Assembly (NCBI GenBank): GCA_030040175.1
Contig: JASHUF010000415.1
Location: 1 to 12,011, forward strand
Direction: 5' to 3'
DNA length: 12,011 nucleotides
DNA from: Acidobacteriaceae bacterium
GTDB taxonomy: Bacteria > Acidobacteriota > Terriglobia > Terriglobales > Acidobacteriaceae
The notes under the pieces are model-generated. The model was not told the origin of the DNA, ran no database searches, and saw only the letters and a program-made list of their open reading frames with translations. Within the stretch, counting starts at the first letter, position 1. Every line of letters starts with the position of its first letter. The translations under genes were made by a program, and so were the position numbers. This document shows positions 1-6,847 of this stretch, one piece after another.

Positions 1-186
1 CTCTTTCATCTGGGAGCCATCGCGCTCGTCGGCCTCGCCGCCGTCGCCGCGCTGCTCCTCTGGGAGCACCTCATCGTCTCGCCGACGGACCTGTCGCGCC
101 TGAACGCCGCCTTCTTCACCATGAACGGCGTCATCGCTCTGGTGTTCTTCGGTTTCGTGGCCGCGGATTTGTGGCTCCGCCTTTGA
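1..186 (+). CDS. UbiA-family prenyltransferase, C-terminal fragment
   Basis: The first 61 codons of the window are open and end at TGA 184-186; the gene starts upstream. The fragment has two hydrophobic segments, roughly residues 3-20 and 40-57, joined by a polar loop reading SPTDLSRLNAAFFTMNG. That loop followed by a final membrane helix resembles the C-terminus of membrane 4-hydroxybenzoate polyprenyltransferase-like (UbiA) proteins. Such enzymes prenylate an aromatic ring precursor in quinone biosynthesis; in acidobacteria the homologue is often annotated MqnP of the futalosine menaquinone route. Only the tail is visible, so the aspartate-rich substrate motifs cannot be checked and the exact substrate is an inference from remembered family style. 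Confidence 0.7.
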   Translation, partial: LFHLGAIALVGLAAVAALLLWEHLIVSPTDLSRLNAAFFTMNGVIALVFFGFVAADLWLRL

Positions 187-187
187 G

Positions 188-201
188 GCGCGAGCTCGCG
201 C
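188..201. repeat. perfect 14-bp GC palindrome after the prenyltransferase stop
   Basis: GCGCGAGCTCGCGC begins two bases after the TGA stop and equals its own reverse complement. It could be the stem of a weak 3'-end structure, but there is no T-run after it, so I do not call it a terminator. Confidence 0.5.
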
Positions 202-232
202 GTCGTGCCGCAGTTCGAACTTGCGTTGAAGG

Positions 233-291
233 GGCACGGCTTCAGCCGTGCCGTAAGCGCAGCCCAAAAAAGCAAAGGGGCTTTAGCCCCT
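233..291. repeat. REP-like two-hairpin element, copy 1
   Basis: Hairpin 1 is an 8-bp stem GGCACGGC/GCCGTGCC (233-240 and 245-252) closed by a TTCA loop. Hairpin 2 is a 6-bp stem AGGGGC/GCCCCT (276-281 and 286-291) closed by a TTTA loop. The same pair of stems, in the same order and with similar spacing, recurs at 8095-8150 inside the leu operon. The sharing defines an interspersed, non-coding repeat family. The remaining gap sequence between the prenyltransferase gene and the transporter (187-420) shows no gene or clear promoter. Confidence 0.8.
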
Positions 292-420
292 GAAGGGCTT
301 CTTTGTTCGCGCTGAGACACCTCCAGCCCGCGTTCTGCGTTGACGGCCGCTGCGCGCGAACTCTATCCTCACCGCAACTCTCAGCCCGGTCCGCACCGCG
401 GCGAGAGAGCACGTTCGCCC

Positions 421-1803
421 ATGTCTCCAATGGATGATCCGCCTCGCGCCGCGAACCAGCTCACTACCCATGGCGCATGGGAAGGCGCCACGCGCACTCT
501 GCCGCGGGAAGCGGCCGACTTTCGCCTCGCGGGCCGTCGCGCTCTGCGCGCCGCGTTCCTCGGGTTCTTCGTCGACATGTTCGACATCTACTTGCCGGTC
601 GTCGTGCTGGGCCCGGCCCTGGTTTACTTCCAGCCCGATTCCCTGAGCCCGGCGCTCAAATCCACGCTCTTTTCCCTTGTCTTCGCGGTCTCGCTCATCG
701 GCCGTCCCGCGGGCGCGGCGCTCTTCGGCCACTGGAGCGATAAAATCGGCCGCCGCAAGGTCACCATCCTCTCCATGGCCGGCTTCGCAGTGGTTACCCT
801 CGCCATCGGTCTCCTGCCCGGCTACGAGCAGTGGGGATTGGCCAGCATCCTTGCTCTCAGCTGCCTGCGCTTCGTCGATGGCGTCTTCCTCGGCGGCGAA
901 TACACCGCCGCCAATCCGCTGGCCATGGAATACGCGCCCAAAGAGCAGCGCGGCCTCTGGTCCGCCGTCATCCACACCGGCTTTCCTCTCGCGCTTGCGG
1001 TCATGTCTCTGCTCACCATCGGCCTGCTGCGCGGCATCTCCTCCGGTTCGCCGCACTCCGCGTACGTGGTCTGGGGCTGGCGCATTCCCTTTTTCGTGGG
1101 CTCTGTGTTCGCCTTCGGCGTTCTTCTCTATTACCTGCGCTGCGTCCCCGAAAGCCGCGTCTGGAGCGCCGCGGAGAAGGTCAAGTCCCCGCTCGTCGAA
1201 CTTTTCCGCGGCGCCAACCAGCGCATCTTCGCGCAGGTTTTTCTGGTCATGACCGGCCTCTGGTTCATGCTCAACGCATCCATCTCCATCCTTCCCGGAG
1301 TCCTGCTCACCGTCCGCCCTGTGGACAGCCTCTCCGTCGCCTATGCGCAGCTGGCAGCCAGTCTTGTCCTTGCGCTCACGCAAATCCCATTCGGCATCCT
1401 CGGCCAGAAGATCGGCCGCCGCGCCTTTTTCGCGCTCTTCGGCCTAGCGGGCTTGACCGCCGGACCGCTCGCCTATTACCTGCTGGTGCGCTCCGGCTAC
1501 CGGAACACGGACGCGCTCATCGGGCTGGTTTCGCTCGTCGTCTTCTGCGCCATGTCGGCCTGGGCGCATGTCACGGCCTATCTCAGCGAGCGCTTCTCGA
1601 CCGGCGTGCGCGCCTCCGGCTACGGCGTCGGCTACAGCGCCGCCATCATCCTGCCCGCGTTCTCCTCCGTCTACATGCTCGGCCTGAAATGGCTCGGAAT
1701 TCCGTATGAATACACGCCGATCGCCATCCTGGCACTGGGCGGGCTGCTCACCATGACCGGCGCGCTCCTGGGCCCCGAGACCCGCCACGTCGATATTGCC
1801 TGA
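421..1803 (+). CDS. MFS transporter, metabolite:H+ symporter-like
   Basis: This 460-residue inner-membrane carrier has about 12 hydrophobic segments. An N-terminal polar stretch of about 40 residues precedes TM1, which contains an acidic motif (FFVDMFDIY, near residues 49-57). The loop between TM2 and TM3 carries the MFS signature GHWSDKIGRRK (103-113). TM4 contains R150 and a GGEY motif (158-161) followed by APKEQRG, all typical of the metabolite:H+ symporter (sialate/shikimate/alpha-ketoglutarate permease) branch. A second GQKIGRRAF motif marks the repeat in the C-terminal half. The substrate is unknown; organic anions are usual for the branch. Start choice: ATG 421 is preferred over an in-frame TTG at 340, but the Shine-Dalgarno (GAGAG around 400) is weak and far. 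The gene converges on the stress protein gene with a 46-bp gap and no obvious terminator. Confidence 0.85.
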   Translation: MSPMDDPPRAANQLTTHGAWEGATRTLPREAADFRLAGRRALRAAFLGFFVDMFDIYLPVVVLGPALVYFQPDSLSPALKSTLFSLVFAVSLIGRPAGAALFGHWSDKIGRRKVTILSMAGFAVVTLAIGLLPGYEQWGLASILALSCLRFVDGVFLGGEYTAANPLAMEYAPKEQRGLWSAVIHTGFPLALAVMSLLTIGLLRGISSGSPHSAYVVWGWRIPFFVGSVFAFGVLLYYLRCVPESRVWSAAEKVKSPLVELFRGANQRIFAQVFLVMTGLWFMLNASISILPGVLLTVRPVDSLSVAYAQLAASLVLALTQIPFGILGQKIGRRAFFALFGLAGLTAGPLAYYLLVRSGYRNTDALIGLVSLVVFCAMSAWAHVTAYLSERFSTGVRASGYGVGYSAAIILPAFSSVYMLGLKWLGIPYEYTPIAILALGGLLTMTGALLGPETRHVDIA

Positions 1804-1849
1804 CCCGGCTTTCTACCCAGCGCTTTCATCGCAGTTTCCGCGCAGGCCC

Positions 1850-2713
1850 TTACACGCTCATAACAGGAAACGGCGAGTCGCGCACCATCGAATAGGTGAG
1901 ATCGCGCAGGCGGCCCTGCGCGCCCGTCTGCGGGCTGCGGCCGATGATGAGCACGTCGGCGTCGGATCGCCGCATCGCCTCGAGCAGCGCCTCCTTGACC
2001 GGCCCGACGGCGATGCGCACCTGCGCCCGCGAGCCCACTTTCCGCTGCAGCTCCTCAATGCGCTCGCGCGCCAACCGCCGTTCCCCGGACTGGATCTGCT
2101 CCTCGAGATCGAGCTGTACCGGAAGCCGGGGATCGGCGGACTGGATGGCGTGCAGAATGCGGAGCCCCGCTCCGGCCTGGACCGAGAGCTGGTGCGCGAA
2201 CCGCAGCACGCGCTCGGAGTCCTCGGTGAAACCGATCGCGCACAGGCATTCGCGATGCTCCGGCGGCCGCGGCGCAATGGTCTCGACGTGCCGGCTGGTC
2301 TCCACCGGGCAATCGGCGTCGTTGAGTACCTTGGCGGTGGTGGAACCGAGGAGCATCCTGCGGAAGACTCCGGCATGCGTCGGCATCATGATCAGGTCAT
2401 GGCCGTTGCGCGCCGTCTGGGTAATCTTCGCCGACACGTCGCCGGACTCGAGAATGCGCGGATGGCGCGCCGGCGGAAACTCCCCGTGCAGGAAGGCGTC
2501 GAGCCGTCTGCGCGCGAGCTCGCGGTGTTCCTCGGCGATCTCCACCGGGCCCCGCACGTATTCCTCGACGCCGGAGTAGCTGCTGGGATCGAAGACATGA
2601 ATCAGCGAGACGCGCGCGGAGAGGATGGCGGCCACGCGTTTCACATAAGCGCCCATGGCAAGGCAGGACGGCGAAAAATCTACCGGGAAAAGAATATTCG
2701 AAATCGGCCCCAT
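1850..2713 (-). CDS. tandem-domain universal stress protein (UspA family)
   Basis: This 287-residue soluble protein holds two Usp folds. Domain 1 (about 4-138) starts with ISNILFPVDFSP and ends with a nucleotide-binding-like segment, MPTHAGVFRRMLLGST (110-125), then AKVLNDADCPV. Domain 2 (about 153-287) starts CLCAIGFTEDSERVL and ends IIGRSPQTGAQGRLRD...SPFPVMSV. The usual ATP motif is G-x2-G-x9-G-S/T. In domain 1 the loop is one residue short and the first glycines are missing (THAG instead of GTHG-like), while the second G-S-T is kept; domain 2 is also divergent. Tandem Usp proteins act in stress and starvation responses, often by nucleotide binding, but the partner is unknown. The start is supported by a strong Shine-Dalgarno five bases upstream. 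Confidence 0.92.
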   Translation of the reverse strand: MGPISNILFPVDFSPSCLAMGAYVKRVAAILSARVSLIHVFDPSSYSGVEEYVRGPVEIAEEHRELARRRLDAFLHGEFPPARHPRILESGDVSAKITQTARNGHDLIMMPTHAGVFRRMLLGSTTAKVLNDADCPVETSRHVETIAPRPPEHRECLCAIGFTEDSERVLRFAHQLSVQAGAGLRILHAIQSADPRLPVQLDLEEQIQSGERRLARERIEELQRKVGSRAQVRIAVGPVKEALLEAMRRSDADVLIIGRSPQTGAQGRLRDLTYSMVRDSPFPVMSV

Positions 2714-2718
2714 GCTTT

Positions 2719-2723
2719 CCTCC
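2719..2723 (-). promoter_or_regulatory. ribosome binding site of the universal stress protein gene
   Basis: On the minus strand GGAGG lies five bases before the ATG at 2713 (GGGAGGAAAGC then ATG). This fixes the start. The rest of the 2714-2909 gap shows no gene. Confidence 0.75.
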
Positions 2724-2909
2724 CAGGCCAGCGTGGAAGAGTTCGTCTCTTATGATTCTCCTTCGTGGCGCAAGGACTCGGAAAGCGCAAAGCATCGTCC
2801 TTGCGGCTGAGGGCACTTGCATCCTGCGCGCCGAGGTGCACGCCGGACCCGAGACCCGCGGCGTCCAGATCGCCGGAAGCGCGCCTTTTCGCGTCCCCTC
2901 ATCGTCGGC

Positions 2910-3641
2910 CTAGCGGGAGCGGGTCACAATGTGAAAACCGGCTTGATCGGCCCCGGGAGGGATTTCGCTGGTGAGGAAAAGCCTTGAGCACTGCTTGTGG
3001 ACGGTCAGAACTACGAACTCGCTCGCCGAGCCTAGGCCATCGATGCGCAAGGGGTCTTTGTTCCGTGTTTTGCCGCAGCTTCTCTTTTCGCCTGCGGTCG
3101 TGAAGGCCGCGCCGTTGACCGGGACGACGAAAAGGCCGCCCGCCGCCGCATCGAGGCGAATGTCGGCCGTCCCGGAATCGGGGGTAACCAACTCGCCCTT
3201 TTTGAGATCGATGGCTTGGCTCGCGCTTACGGTCAGGTCGCGCGTCAGGATTACCGGGTACGGATCGGAGTAGTCGCCGGTAGTGAATATATCGCAGTTG
3301 ACATGCGGGGCATCGCAGTCCAGGACCTCGAGGCGGATGGTTGGGACTTGGGTGACACCGCTCTGCGGCTGGTCGACCCGGACCAGTTTTTCCGCAAAAC
3401 CGGGCGCGGAGACTGCAAGCAGATAATTGCCGGCGTCCAATCCGCCGAACGAAAACTTCCCCTCCGCGTCCGATGCCGTGCTGTCGATGGTTTGGCGGCT
3501 AGCCTCGTCGAGAACGCGGACGCGGGCTCCTGCGATCACGGCGCCGGCGGAGTCCACAATCCGGCCGCGAATTACAATCTCCGGCGAACCGCCGGGAGGA
3601 AGCAAAGCAACCCAAAGCAAAGCAGCCCACAGTGTCGTCAT
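2910..3641 (-). CDS. secreted protein with carboxypeptidase-regulatory-like domain
   Basis: The 243-residue product starts with a hydrophobic leader (about 1-19, LWAALLWVALLPPGG), suggesting export. Residues about 21-106 form a CarboxypepD_reg-like beta-sandwich: GRIVDSAGAVIAGARVRVLDE, then TASDAEGKFSFGGLDAGNYLLAVSAPGF. This is the pattern seen at the N-terminus of acidobacterial TonB-dependent transporters and many secreted proteins. The remaining about 135 residues I do not recognise. They contain four cysteines (109, 116, 189, 218), which could form two disulfides outside the cytoplasm. There is no barrel or plug domain, so this is a stand-alone secreted protein rather than a receptor. The reading frame extends 34 codons further upstream, but ATG 3641 is chosen because it puts the leader at the N-terminus. 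It has no clear Shine-Dalgarno. Function unknown; cell-surface or periplasmic binding is a guess. Confidence 0.75.
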   Translation of the reverse strand: MTTLWAALLWVALLPPGGSPEIVIRGRIVDSAGAVIAGARVRVLDEASRQTIDSTASDAEGKFSFGGLDAGNYLLAVSAPGFAEKLVRVDQPQSGVTQVPTIRLEVLDCDAPHVNCDIFTTGDYSDPYPVILTRDLTVSASQAIDLKKGELVTPDSGTADIRLDAAAGGLFVVPVNGAAFTTAGEKRSCGKTRNKDPLRIDGLGSASEFVVLTVHKQCSRLFLTSEIPPGADQAGFHIVTRSR

Positions 3642-3659
3642 GGGGATACATCCATTGAC

Positions 3660-3686
3660 TTGACGCCATGATACGCCAGATATCGA
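3660..3686 (+). promoter_or_regulatory. possible pheA promoter
   Basis: TTGACG (3660-3665) matches a -35 box well. A weak -10-like TATCGA (3681-3686) follows after 15 bp, shorter than ideal. A second overlapping TTGACT lies at 3655-3660. The site is in the 125-bp divergent gap between the secreted protein gene and pheA. It is only a candidate. Confidence 0.3.
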
Positions 3687-3766
3687 AAACCGGACTCGCC
3701 GCGCTATGCTATCGTGCGAAAAGAAGTAACGTCGCGCGCTCACGCCGTCAGGGGCGCGAAATCCGC

Positions 3767-4609
3767 ATGAGAGCCGCCAACAGGATCGCGATACAGGGAG
3801 AACCCGGCTCGTTCAGCCATGAAGCGGCGCTCAAACTCGTCGCCCACGCCGAGATCGTTCCCTGTTCGCTCTCGGCCGAGGTCTTCGCCGCGCTCGCCGG
3901 CGGCGCGGCCGATGCCGCCGTGATTCCCATCGAAAACTCGCTCGCCGGCTCCGTGGCCGAGCACTTCGATCTGCTCCTCGCTCACGATGTCGCCGTGGAA
4001 CAGGAGGCGCTTCTGCGCATTCGCCACAACCTCATCGCCCTCGGCGGCGCCTCCATGGATCAGATCGAGCGCGTCTTTTCGCACCCCGTGGCCCTGGCCC
4101 AGTGCCGGCGCTTCCTTGCGGCCCATCCGCGCATGGAGGCCTTCGCCGCTTACGACACCGCGGGCAGCGTCAAGCAACTCGTTGAGCTGCGCGACCGCCG
4201 CGCAGCCGCCGTCGCCAGCGCAGCCGCCGCCCGTTACTACGGCGCGGAGATTCTCGCCGCCGGCATCGAAGACAACCCGGAAAACTATACCCGCTTCTTC
4301 CTCGTGCGCCGTTCACCTGAAGCCCGCGCCGATCCCGAGGCCAACAAAATCAGCATCGCCTTTTCTCTCGAGCACCGGCCCGGGTCGCTGGTGGCCGCGC
4401 TCAGCGCGCTCTCCGCCCTGGGCACCAATCTCACCAAGATCGAGTCGCGGCCCGTCCACGGCAAGCCATGGGAGTATGTTTTCTACGTAGATTGCCAGAT
4501 CGGCTCCAGCGGCGAGGGCTCCCGCGCTCTCGATGCCCTCCGCGCCCACTGCGGCATGGTGAAAGAGTTGGGCCGCTACCGCGAAGCGCCGCGCGCCGGA
4601 GCCGGATAG
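3767..4609 (+). CDS. pheA: prephenate dehydratase
   Basis: This 280-residue cytoplasmic enzyme decarboxylates and dehydrates prephenate to phenylpyruvate, the committed step to phenylalanine. The catalytic PDT domain (about 6-182) shows IQGEPGSFSHEAA, then AVIPIENSLAGSV (51-63), and the T-R-F triad in NYTRFFLV (T175, R176, F177), which is essential in characterised enzymes. A C-terminal ACT domain (about 194-275) has RPGSLV and the IESRP motif (225-229), both used for allosteric phenylalanine binding. It is the monofunctional type; no chorismate mutase domain is fused in front. ATG 3767 is preferred to an in-frame ATG at 3668 because the domain begins a few residues later and AGGGG lies upstream (3750-3754, spacing about 12). 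It is transcribed alone and ends in a strong terminator. Feedback inhibition by phenylalanine is expected. Confidence 0.95.
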   Translation: MRAANRIAIQGEPGSFSHEAALKLVAHAEIVPCSLSAEVFAALAGGAADAAVIPIENSLAGSVAEHFDLLLAHDVAVEQEALLRIRHNLIALGGASMDQIERVFSHPVALAQCRRFLAAHPRMEAFAAYDTAGSVKQLVELRDRRAAAVASAAAARYYGAEILAAGIEDNPENYTRFFLVRRSPEARADPEANKISIAFSLEHRPGSLVAALSALSALGTNLTKIESRPVHGKPWEYVFYVDCQIGSSGEGSRALDALRAHCGMVKELGRYREAPRAGAG

Positions 4610-4695
4610 CCGATTCGTCCTCCAGCGTCGCTCCCGCCCGGGCCGCAAACACACAGGCGCGGCCTGAACAGGGTGCCCAAAGGGTCAGCCAAAAC

Positions 4696-4726
4696 AAAAC
4701 GGACCGGCTTTCGCCGGTCCGTTTTT
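4696..4726. terminator. bidirectional intrinsic terminator between pheA and the barrel gene
   Basis: A 13-bp perfect stem (AAAACGGACCGGC paired with GCCGGTCCGTTTT) encloses a TTTC loop (4709-4712). T's follow on the plus strand and A's precede it, giving a U-tract in either direction. It lies between the 3' ends of two convergent genes, 87 bp after the pheA stop and 36 bp after the barrel gene stop, and serves both. Confidence 0.93.
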
Positions 4727-4741
4727 CTCACCTCAGATCGT

Positions 4742-4762
4742 CTGACCGCTGATCCCTGTCCT
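4742..4762. repeat. heptanucleotide repeat at the barrel gene stop codon
   Basis: Three consecutive 7-bp units of plus-strand consensus CTGNNCN (CTGACCG, CTGATCC, CTGTCCT). The last base belongs to the TAA stop of the minus-strand gene, so on the sense strand the array begins at the stop codon. The CTGTCC core is shared with the array at the lysR stop. Confidence 0.6.
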
Positions 4763-5367
4763 TAGAAGTGGTAGGCTACGCCCACCACCGGATCGGAGAT
4801 GTTGAACCAGCGGTTTGTGGTGAAGCTGTCCTCGTTGTTGTTGTTAAAGGTCGGCACCTTGGCAACCAGACCGCGATACTCCGCGCGAATATCGAAGCTG
4901 GGGCTGATCTCGTAGGCAAAGCCGGCCCCGTAAAGCCCGCCCACCTCCACCTGCTCGTGCGCGTCGAGGGTTCGCGTCCCGGAGTTGATAATGGGGAGGA
5001 AGATGAGTCCCGCCGGACCCGCTTCCACGAACGGATTCCAGTTCTTCAGTACGAACGACTTCACAAACGCGCCGGACATCTCCTCGGTGCGCGTCAGCAC
5101 CGGTATGCCCTTGTAAAACGAAGGCCCGTAGAAGTCGATGGTGTTTTCATAGGTAATGCCGTAGTTCACTTCGAGAGCGGCCGTCGGCGTCATCATGAAA
5201 CGGTAACTCGCCAGCGCGCCGTAGGCCGGGTTCGAATGCACATCGACATCGGTGGACGAGGCCGTGAACGGCTCGATCAGCACCGTTCCGCTAAGGCTGA
5301 TGTCCTGCCGGCTCTCCTGGGCGCTGGCCGCGGCCGCGCACACAGCCAGCAGGCATGCGATGGCCAT
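4762..5367 (-). CDS. small outer-membrane beta-barrel protein
   Basis: The 201-residue product has a hydrophobic leader ending in an AxA-Q type site (AAAASAQ, near 11-17). Alternating hydrophobic/polar strands follow, with aromatic girdles such as ALEVNYGITYENT (64-76), GLYGAGFAYEI (144-154) and DIRAEYRGLV (159-168). The last segment PVVGVAYHF ends in phenylalanine, the usual recognition end for the BAM assembly machinery. Length and strand count suggest an eight-stranded OmpA/OmpW-like barrel. Ligand or role is unknown. The start is uncertain: ATG 5367 lacks a usable Shine-Dalgarno and its leader has no basic residue, whereas in-frame ATG 5541 has AGGA four bases upstream but would add 58 poorly conserved-looking residues before the leader. 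Transcription ends at the shared terminator. Confidence 0.8.
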   Translation of the reverse strand: MAIACLLAVCAAAASAQESRQDISLSGTVLIEPFTASSTDVDVHSNPAYGALASYRFMMTPTAALEVNYGITYENTIDFYGPSFYKGIPVLTRTEEMSGAFVKSFVLKNWNPFVEAGPAGLIFLPIINSGTRTLDAHEQVEVGGLYGAGFAYEISPSFDIRAEYRGLVAKVPTFNNNNEDSFTTNRWFNISDPVVGVAYHF

Positions 5368-5777
5368 TCCTGAGTAGCTGTATCTCGAAGCCGCTGCATT
5401 CGAGTCGGCGCGGCCATCCCGGGGTCCCCGCGAGCAGGACTTTGTTGGCGGGGTGGGAGCATCAGGGAGCGGCGACCTCGCACTCAACCAAGATAGGCCA
5501 CACGATCTCAGGAATTGCTGGAAAAAGACGATCTTCTTCATTCGGTCCTGAACCTCACCTGCGCACAGCCGTGCGGCGCGCGCACGGCTGGCAAAAGGCT
5601 TGTCTGCTTGTTTTCGCGCATACCGGCTCCCGCCGGGCTCCGCTCTCAGCATTGTAAATGGCCGGAACGGGTCGGTGCGTCTGCGGATGCGGAATCGTTC
5701 TCTTGAGCCTTAGACGCAGCCCGGTCCAATTCGGCGTTTTCTCCTGTCCCCTGGCCTCTGTCCCCTAACCCCTCTCC
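5368..5777. other. 410-bp gap between the barrel gene and lysR
   Basis: No convincing gene. It holds the possible N-terminal extension of the barrel gene (in-frame ATG 5541, minus strand), a GC hairpin (5566-5590) and the heptad array at the lysR end. No clear sigma-70 promoter for the barrel gene could be picked out by eye. Confidence 0.6.
5566..5590. repeat. GC-rich hairpin upstream of the barrel gene
   Basis: A perfect 9-bp stem, CAGCCGTGC (5566-5574) with GCACGGCTG (5582-5590), closes a 7-base loop GGCGCGC. On the minus strand it lies just before the AGGA/ATG pair at 5549-5539. There is no T-run on either side. It may be a leader structure or a worn interspersed repeat. Confidence 0.6.
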
Positions 5778-5779
5778 TC
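5744..5779. repeat. heptanucleotide repeat overlapping the lysR stop codon
   Basis: Five 7-bp units of plus-strand consensus CTNNCCY (CTGTCCC, CTGGCCT, CTGTCCC, CTAACCC, CTCTCCT), with the array running into the lysR TGA (5778-5780). The minus strand, which is the lysR sense strand, is G-rich with four GGGG tracts. Period 7 is clear although units differ. Confidence 0.65.
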
Positions 5780-6701
5780 ACCCCGCGCGTTCCACCTGAT
5801 AATAAAATGGCGGTCCCTGCTCTTTTGCCAGCGCACGCAGCGTTTGCAAAAACGCCCGTGCCGCGTACGAGATCGTGGCCTGCCTGCGATATACCAGGCG
5901 CAGAACCCGCCGCATCTCCAGCTCATCCACCGGCACGCGCACCAGGTCGCCGCTTTCGAGCTCTCGCGCCACGGCCAGGTGCGGCACCAGCGCCACGCCG
6001 TTGCCCATGGCCACAAAGCGCTTGATGGCCTCGATGGTGGGCAGCTCGATGGCCATGTTCAACGGCGTCCGGTAGCGCTGAAATGTCTCCATCACCTTGC
6101 GCCGCAGCGGCGAGGCCACGTTGTGCGCCACAAACAGCTCGCTGCCCAGGTCGTTGATGGAAACCCGCTCCCGGCGGGCCAGCGCGTGCCGAGGGCTCAC
6201 GATCAGGTCAAGATTATCGCCGTAGACGGCAATGGTGCGGAACTGCTCCGGGTCGGGCCGGAACGAGATCACGCCCATCTCGAACGTGCGCAGACTCAAT
6301 TCCTCCGGAATTCGCGAGGCCAGCATCCGGTTCACGGCCACGTGCACATGGGGCGCCGCGCGCCGGAACGCGTCCAGCGCCGGCAGCAGATACATGCACG
6401 TATACTCGTTGGCGGCCAGTTGCAGCCGTCCCCGCTCCAGGCTTTTGAGCTCGCCCAGCGCGCTCGCCGCCTCGCGCCGCAGCGCCAGCAGCCGCCGGGC
6501 GTAGTCGCGCAGCAAAACGCCCGAAGACGTCAACGCCCCATCGCGCGCCGCGCGATCGAAAAGCCGCGCGCCTACAGCCTCTTCCAGCTTGCGGATCGCC
6601 TGGCTCACCGCCGGCTGCGTGCGGTTGAGCCGCGCGGCCGCGCGGGAAAAGCTGCGCTCCTCGGCCACGGCGAGAAAGGTTTCCAGCTGATTGAGCTCCA
6701 T
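5778..6701 (-). CDS. LysR-type transcriptional regulator, divergent from leuA
   Basis: A 307-residue LTTR. Residues about 1-62 form the winged helix-turn-helix: MELNQLETFLAVAEERSFS, AAARLNRTQPAVSQAIRKLE, LFDRAARDGALTSSG. A linker helix (about 63-88) precedes the periplasmic-binding-protein-like effector domain (about 90-300), with MGNGVALVPHLAVARELESG near its end. The regulator most likely controls the divergent leuA-leuB-leuC-leuD-ilvD cluster and itself; an isopropylmalate-type intermediate is a reasonable but unproven co-inducer. Escherichia coli leuO is similarly divergent from leuABCD, but no specific LeuO likeness is seen here. ATG 6701 is preferred to in-frame ATG 6737, because the longer form would start inside the operator-like palindrome and has no Shine-Dalgarno. 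A heptad repeat overlaps its TGA stop. Confidence 0.92.
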   Translation of the reverse strand: MELNQLETFLAVAEERSFSRAAARLNRTQPAVSQAIRKLEEAVGARLFDRAARDGALTSSGVLLRDYARRLLALRREAASALGELKSLERGRLQLAANEYTCMYLLPALDAFRRAAPHVHVAVNRMLASRIPEELSLRTFEMGVISFRPDPEQFRTIAVYGDNLDLIVSPRHALARRERVSINDLGSELFVAHNVASPLRRKVMETFQRYRTPLNMAIELPTIEAIKRFVAMGNGVALVPHLAVARELESGDLVRVPVDELEMRRVLRLVYRRQATISYAARAFLQTLRALAKEQGPPFYYQVERAG

Positions 6702-6735
6702 GGCTTGCCCGCCTTTAGTCTCAGTCTCCCCTGTC

Positions 6736-6750
6736 ATAAGTATAATTTAT
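6736..6750. promoter_or_regulatory. LysR-type operator candidate (T-N11-A)
   Basis: ATAAGTATAATTTAT is an interrupted palindrome (ATAA-N7-TTAT) with the T-N11-A spacing typical of LTTR sites (T6737, A6749). It lies in the only strongly AT-rich patch of the divergent lysR-leuA gap and overlaps the proposed lysR -10 box, which would allow autorepression. Confidence 0.55.
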
Positions 6751-6767
6751 CGAATCTACAAAAAGAA
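6739..6767 (-). promoter_or_regulatory. lysR promoter candidate
   Basis: On the minus strand TTCTTT (6767-6762) and TATACT (6744-6739) are spaced by 17 bp, a reasonable sigma-70 pair. The start of transcription would fall near 6732, about 30 bases before the chosen lysR ATG. Confidence 0.45.
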
Positions 6768-6778
6768 TAACTTTGCAT

Positions 6779-6784
6779 TATAGT
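6779..6784 (+). promoter_or_regulatory. leuA -10 box candidate
   Basis: TATAGT lies 64 bp before the leuA ATG. No good -35 hexamer is found at 16-18 bp upstream (the region reads TCTACAAA), as expected for an activator-dependent promoter with the LTTR site centred about 48 bp before the predicted start. Weak by itself. Confidence 0.35.
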
Positions 6785-6800
6785 GCCCAGGTGAGCGAAA

Positions 6801-6818
6801 CTGGAAGAGCTGGAAGAC
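6801..6818 (+). repeat. 9-bp tandem repeat in the leuA leader
   Basis: CTGGAAGAG is followed directly by CTGGAAGAC. It lies in the presumed untranslated leader. No attenuation peptide rich in Leu codons is present nearby. Confidence 0.5.
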
Positions 6819-6847
6819 GCATTCCTTCCCCGGCAGGCGTTACGATC

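Noticed and set aside
283..1383. 366-codon minus-strand frame opposite the MFS gene
   Set aside because: Highly charged, repetitive-looking translation without recognisable domains, fully explained as antisense of the transporter.
1796..2755. 319-codon plus-strand frame opposite the universal stress protein
   Set aside because: No domain and no Shine-Dalgarno; the minus-strand product has two clear Usp domains and a strong ribosome binding site.
5844..6770. 308-codon plus-strand frame opposite lysR
   Set aside because: Histidine/glutamine/arginine-rich shadow of the LysR gene.
6785..6847. Leucine attenuator leader before leuA
   Set aside because: No short ORF with clustered Leu codons and no terminator hairpin with a T-run in the leader.
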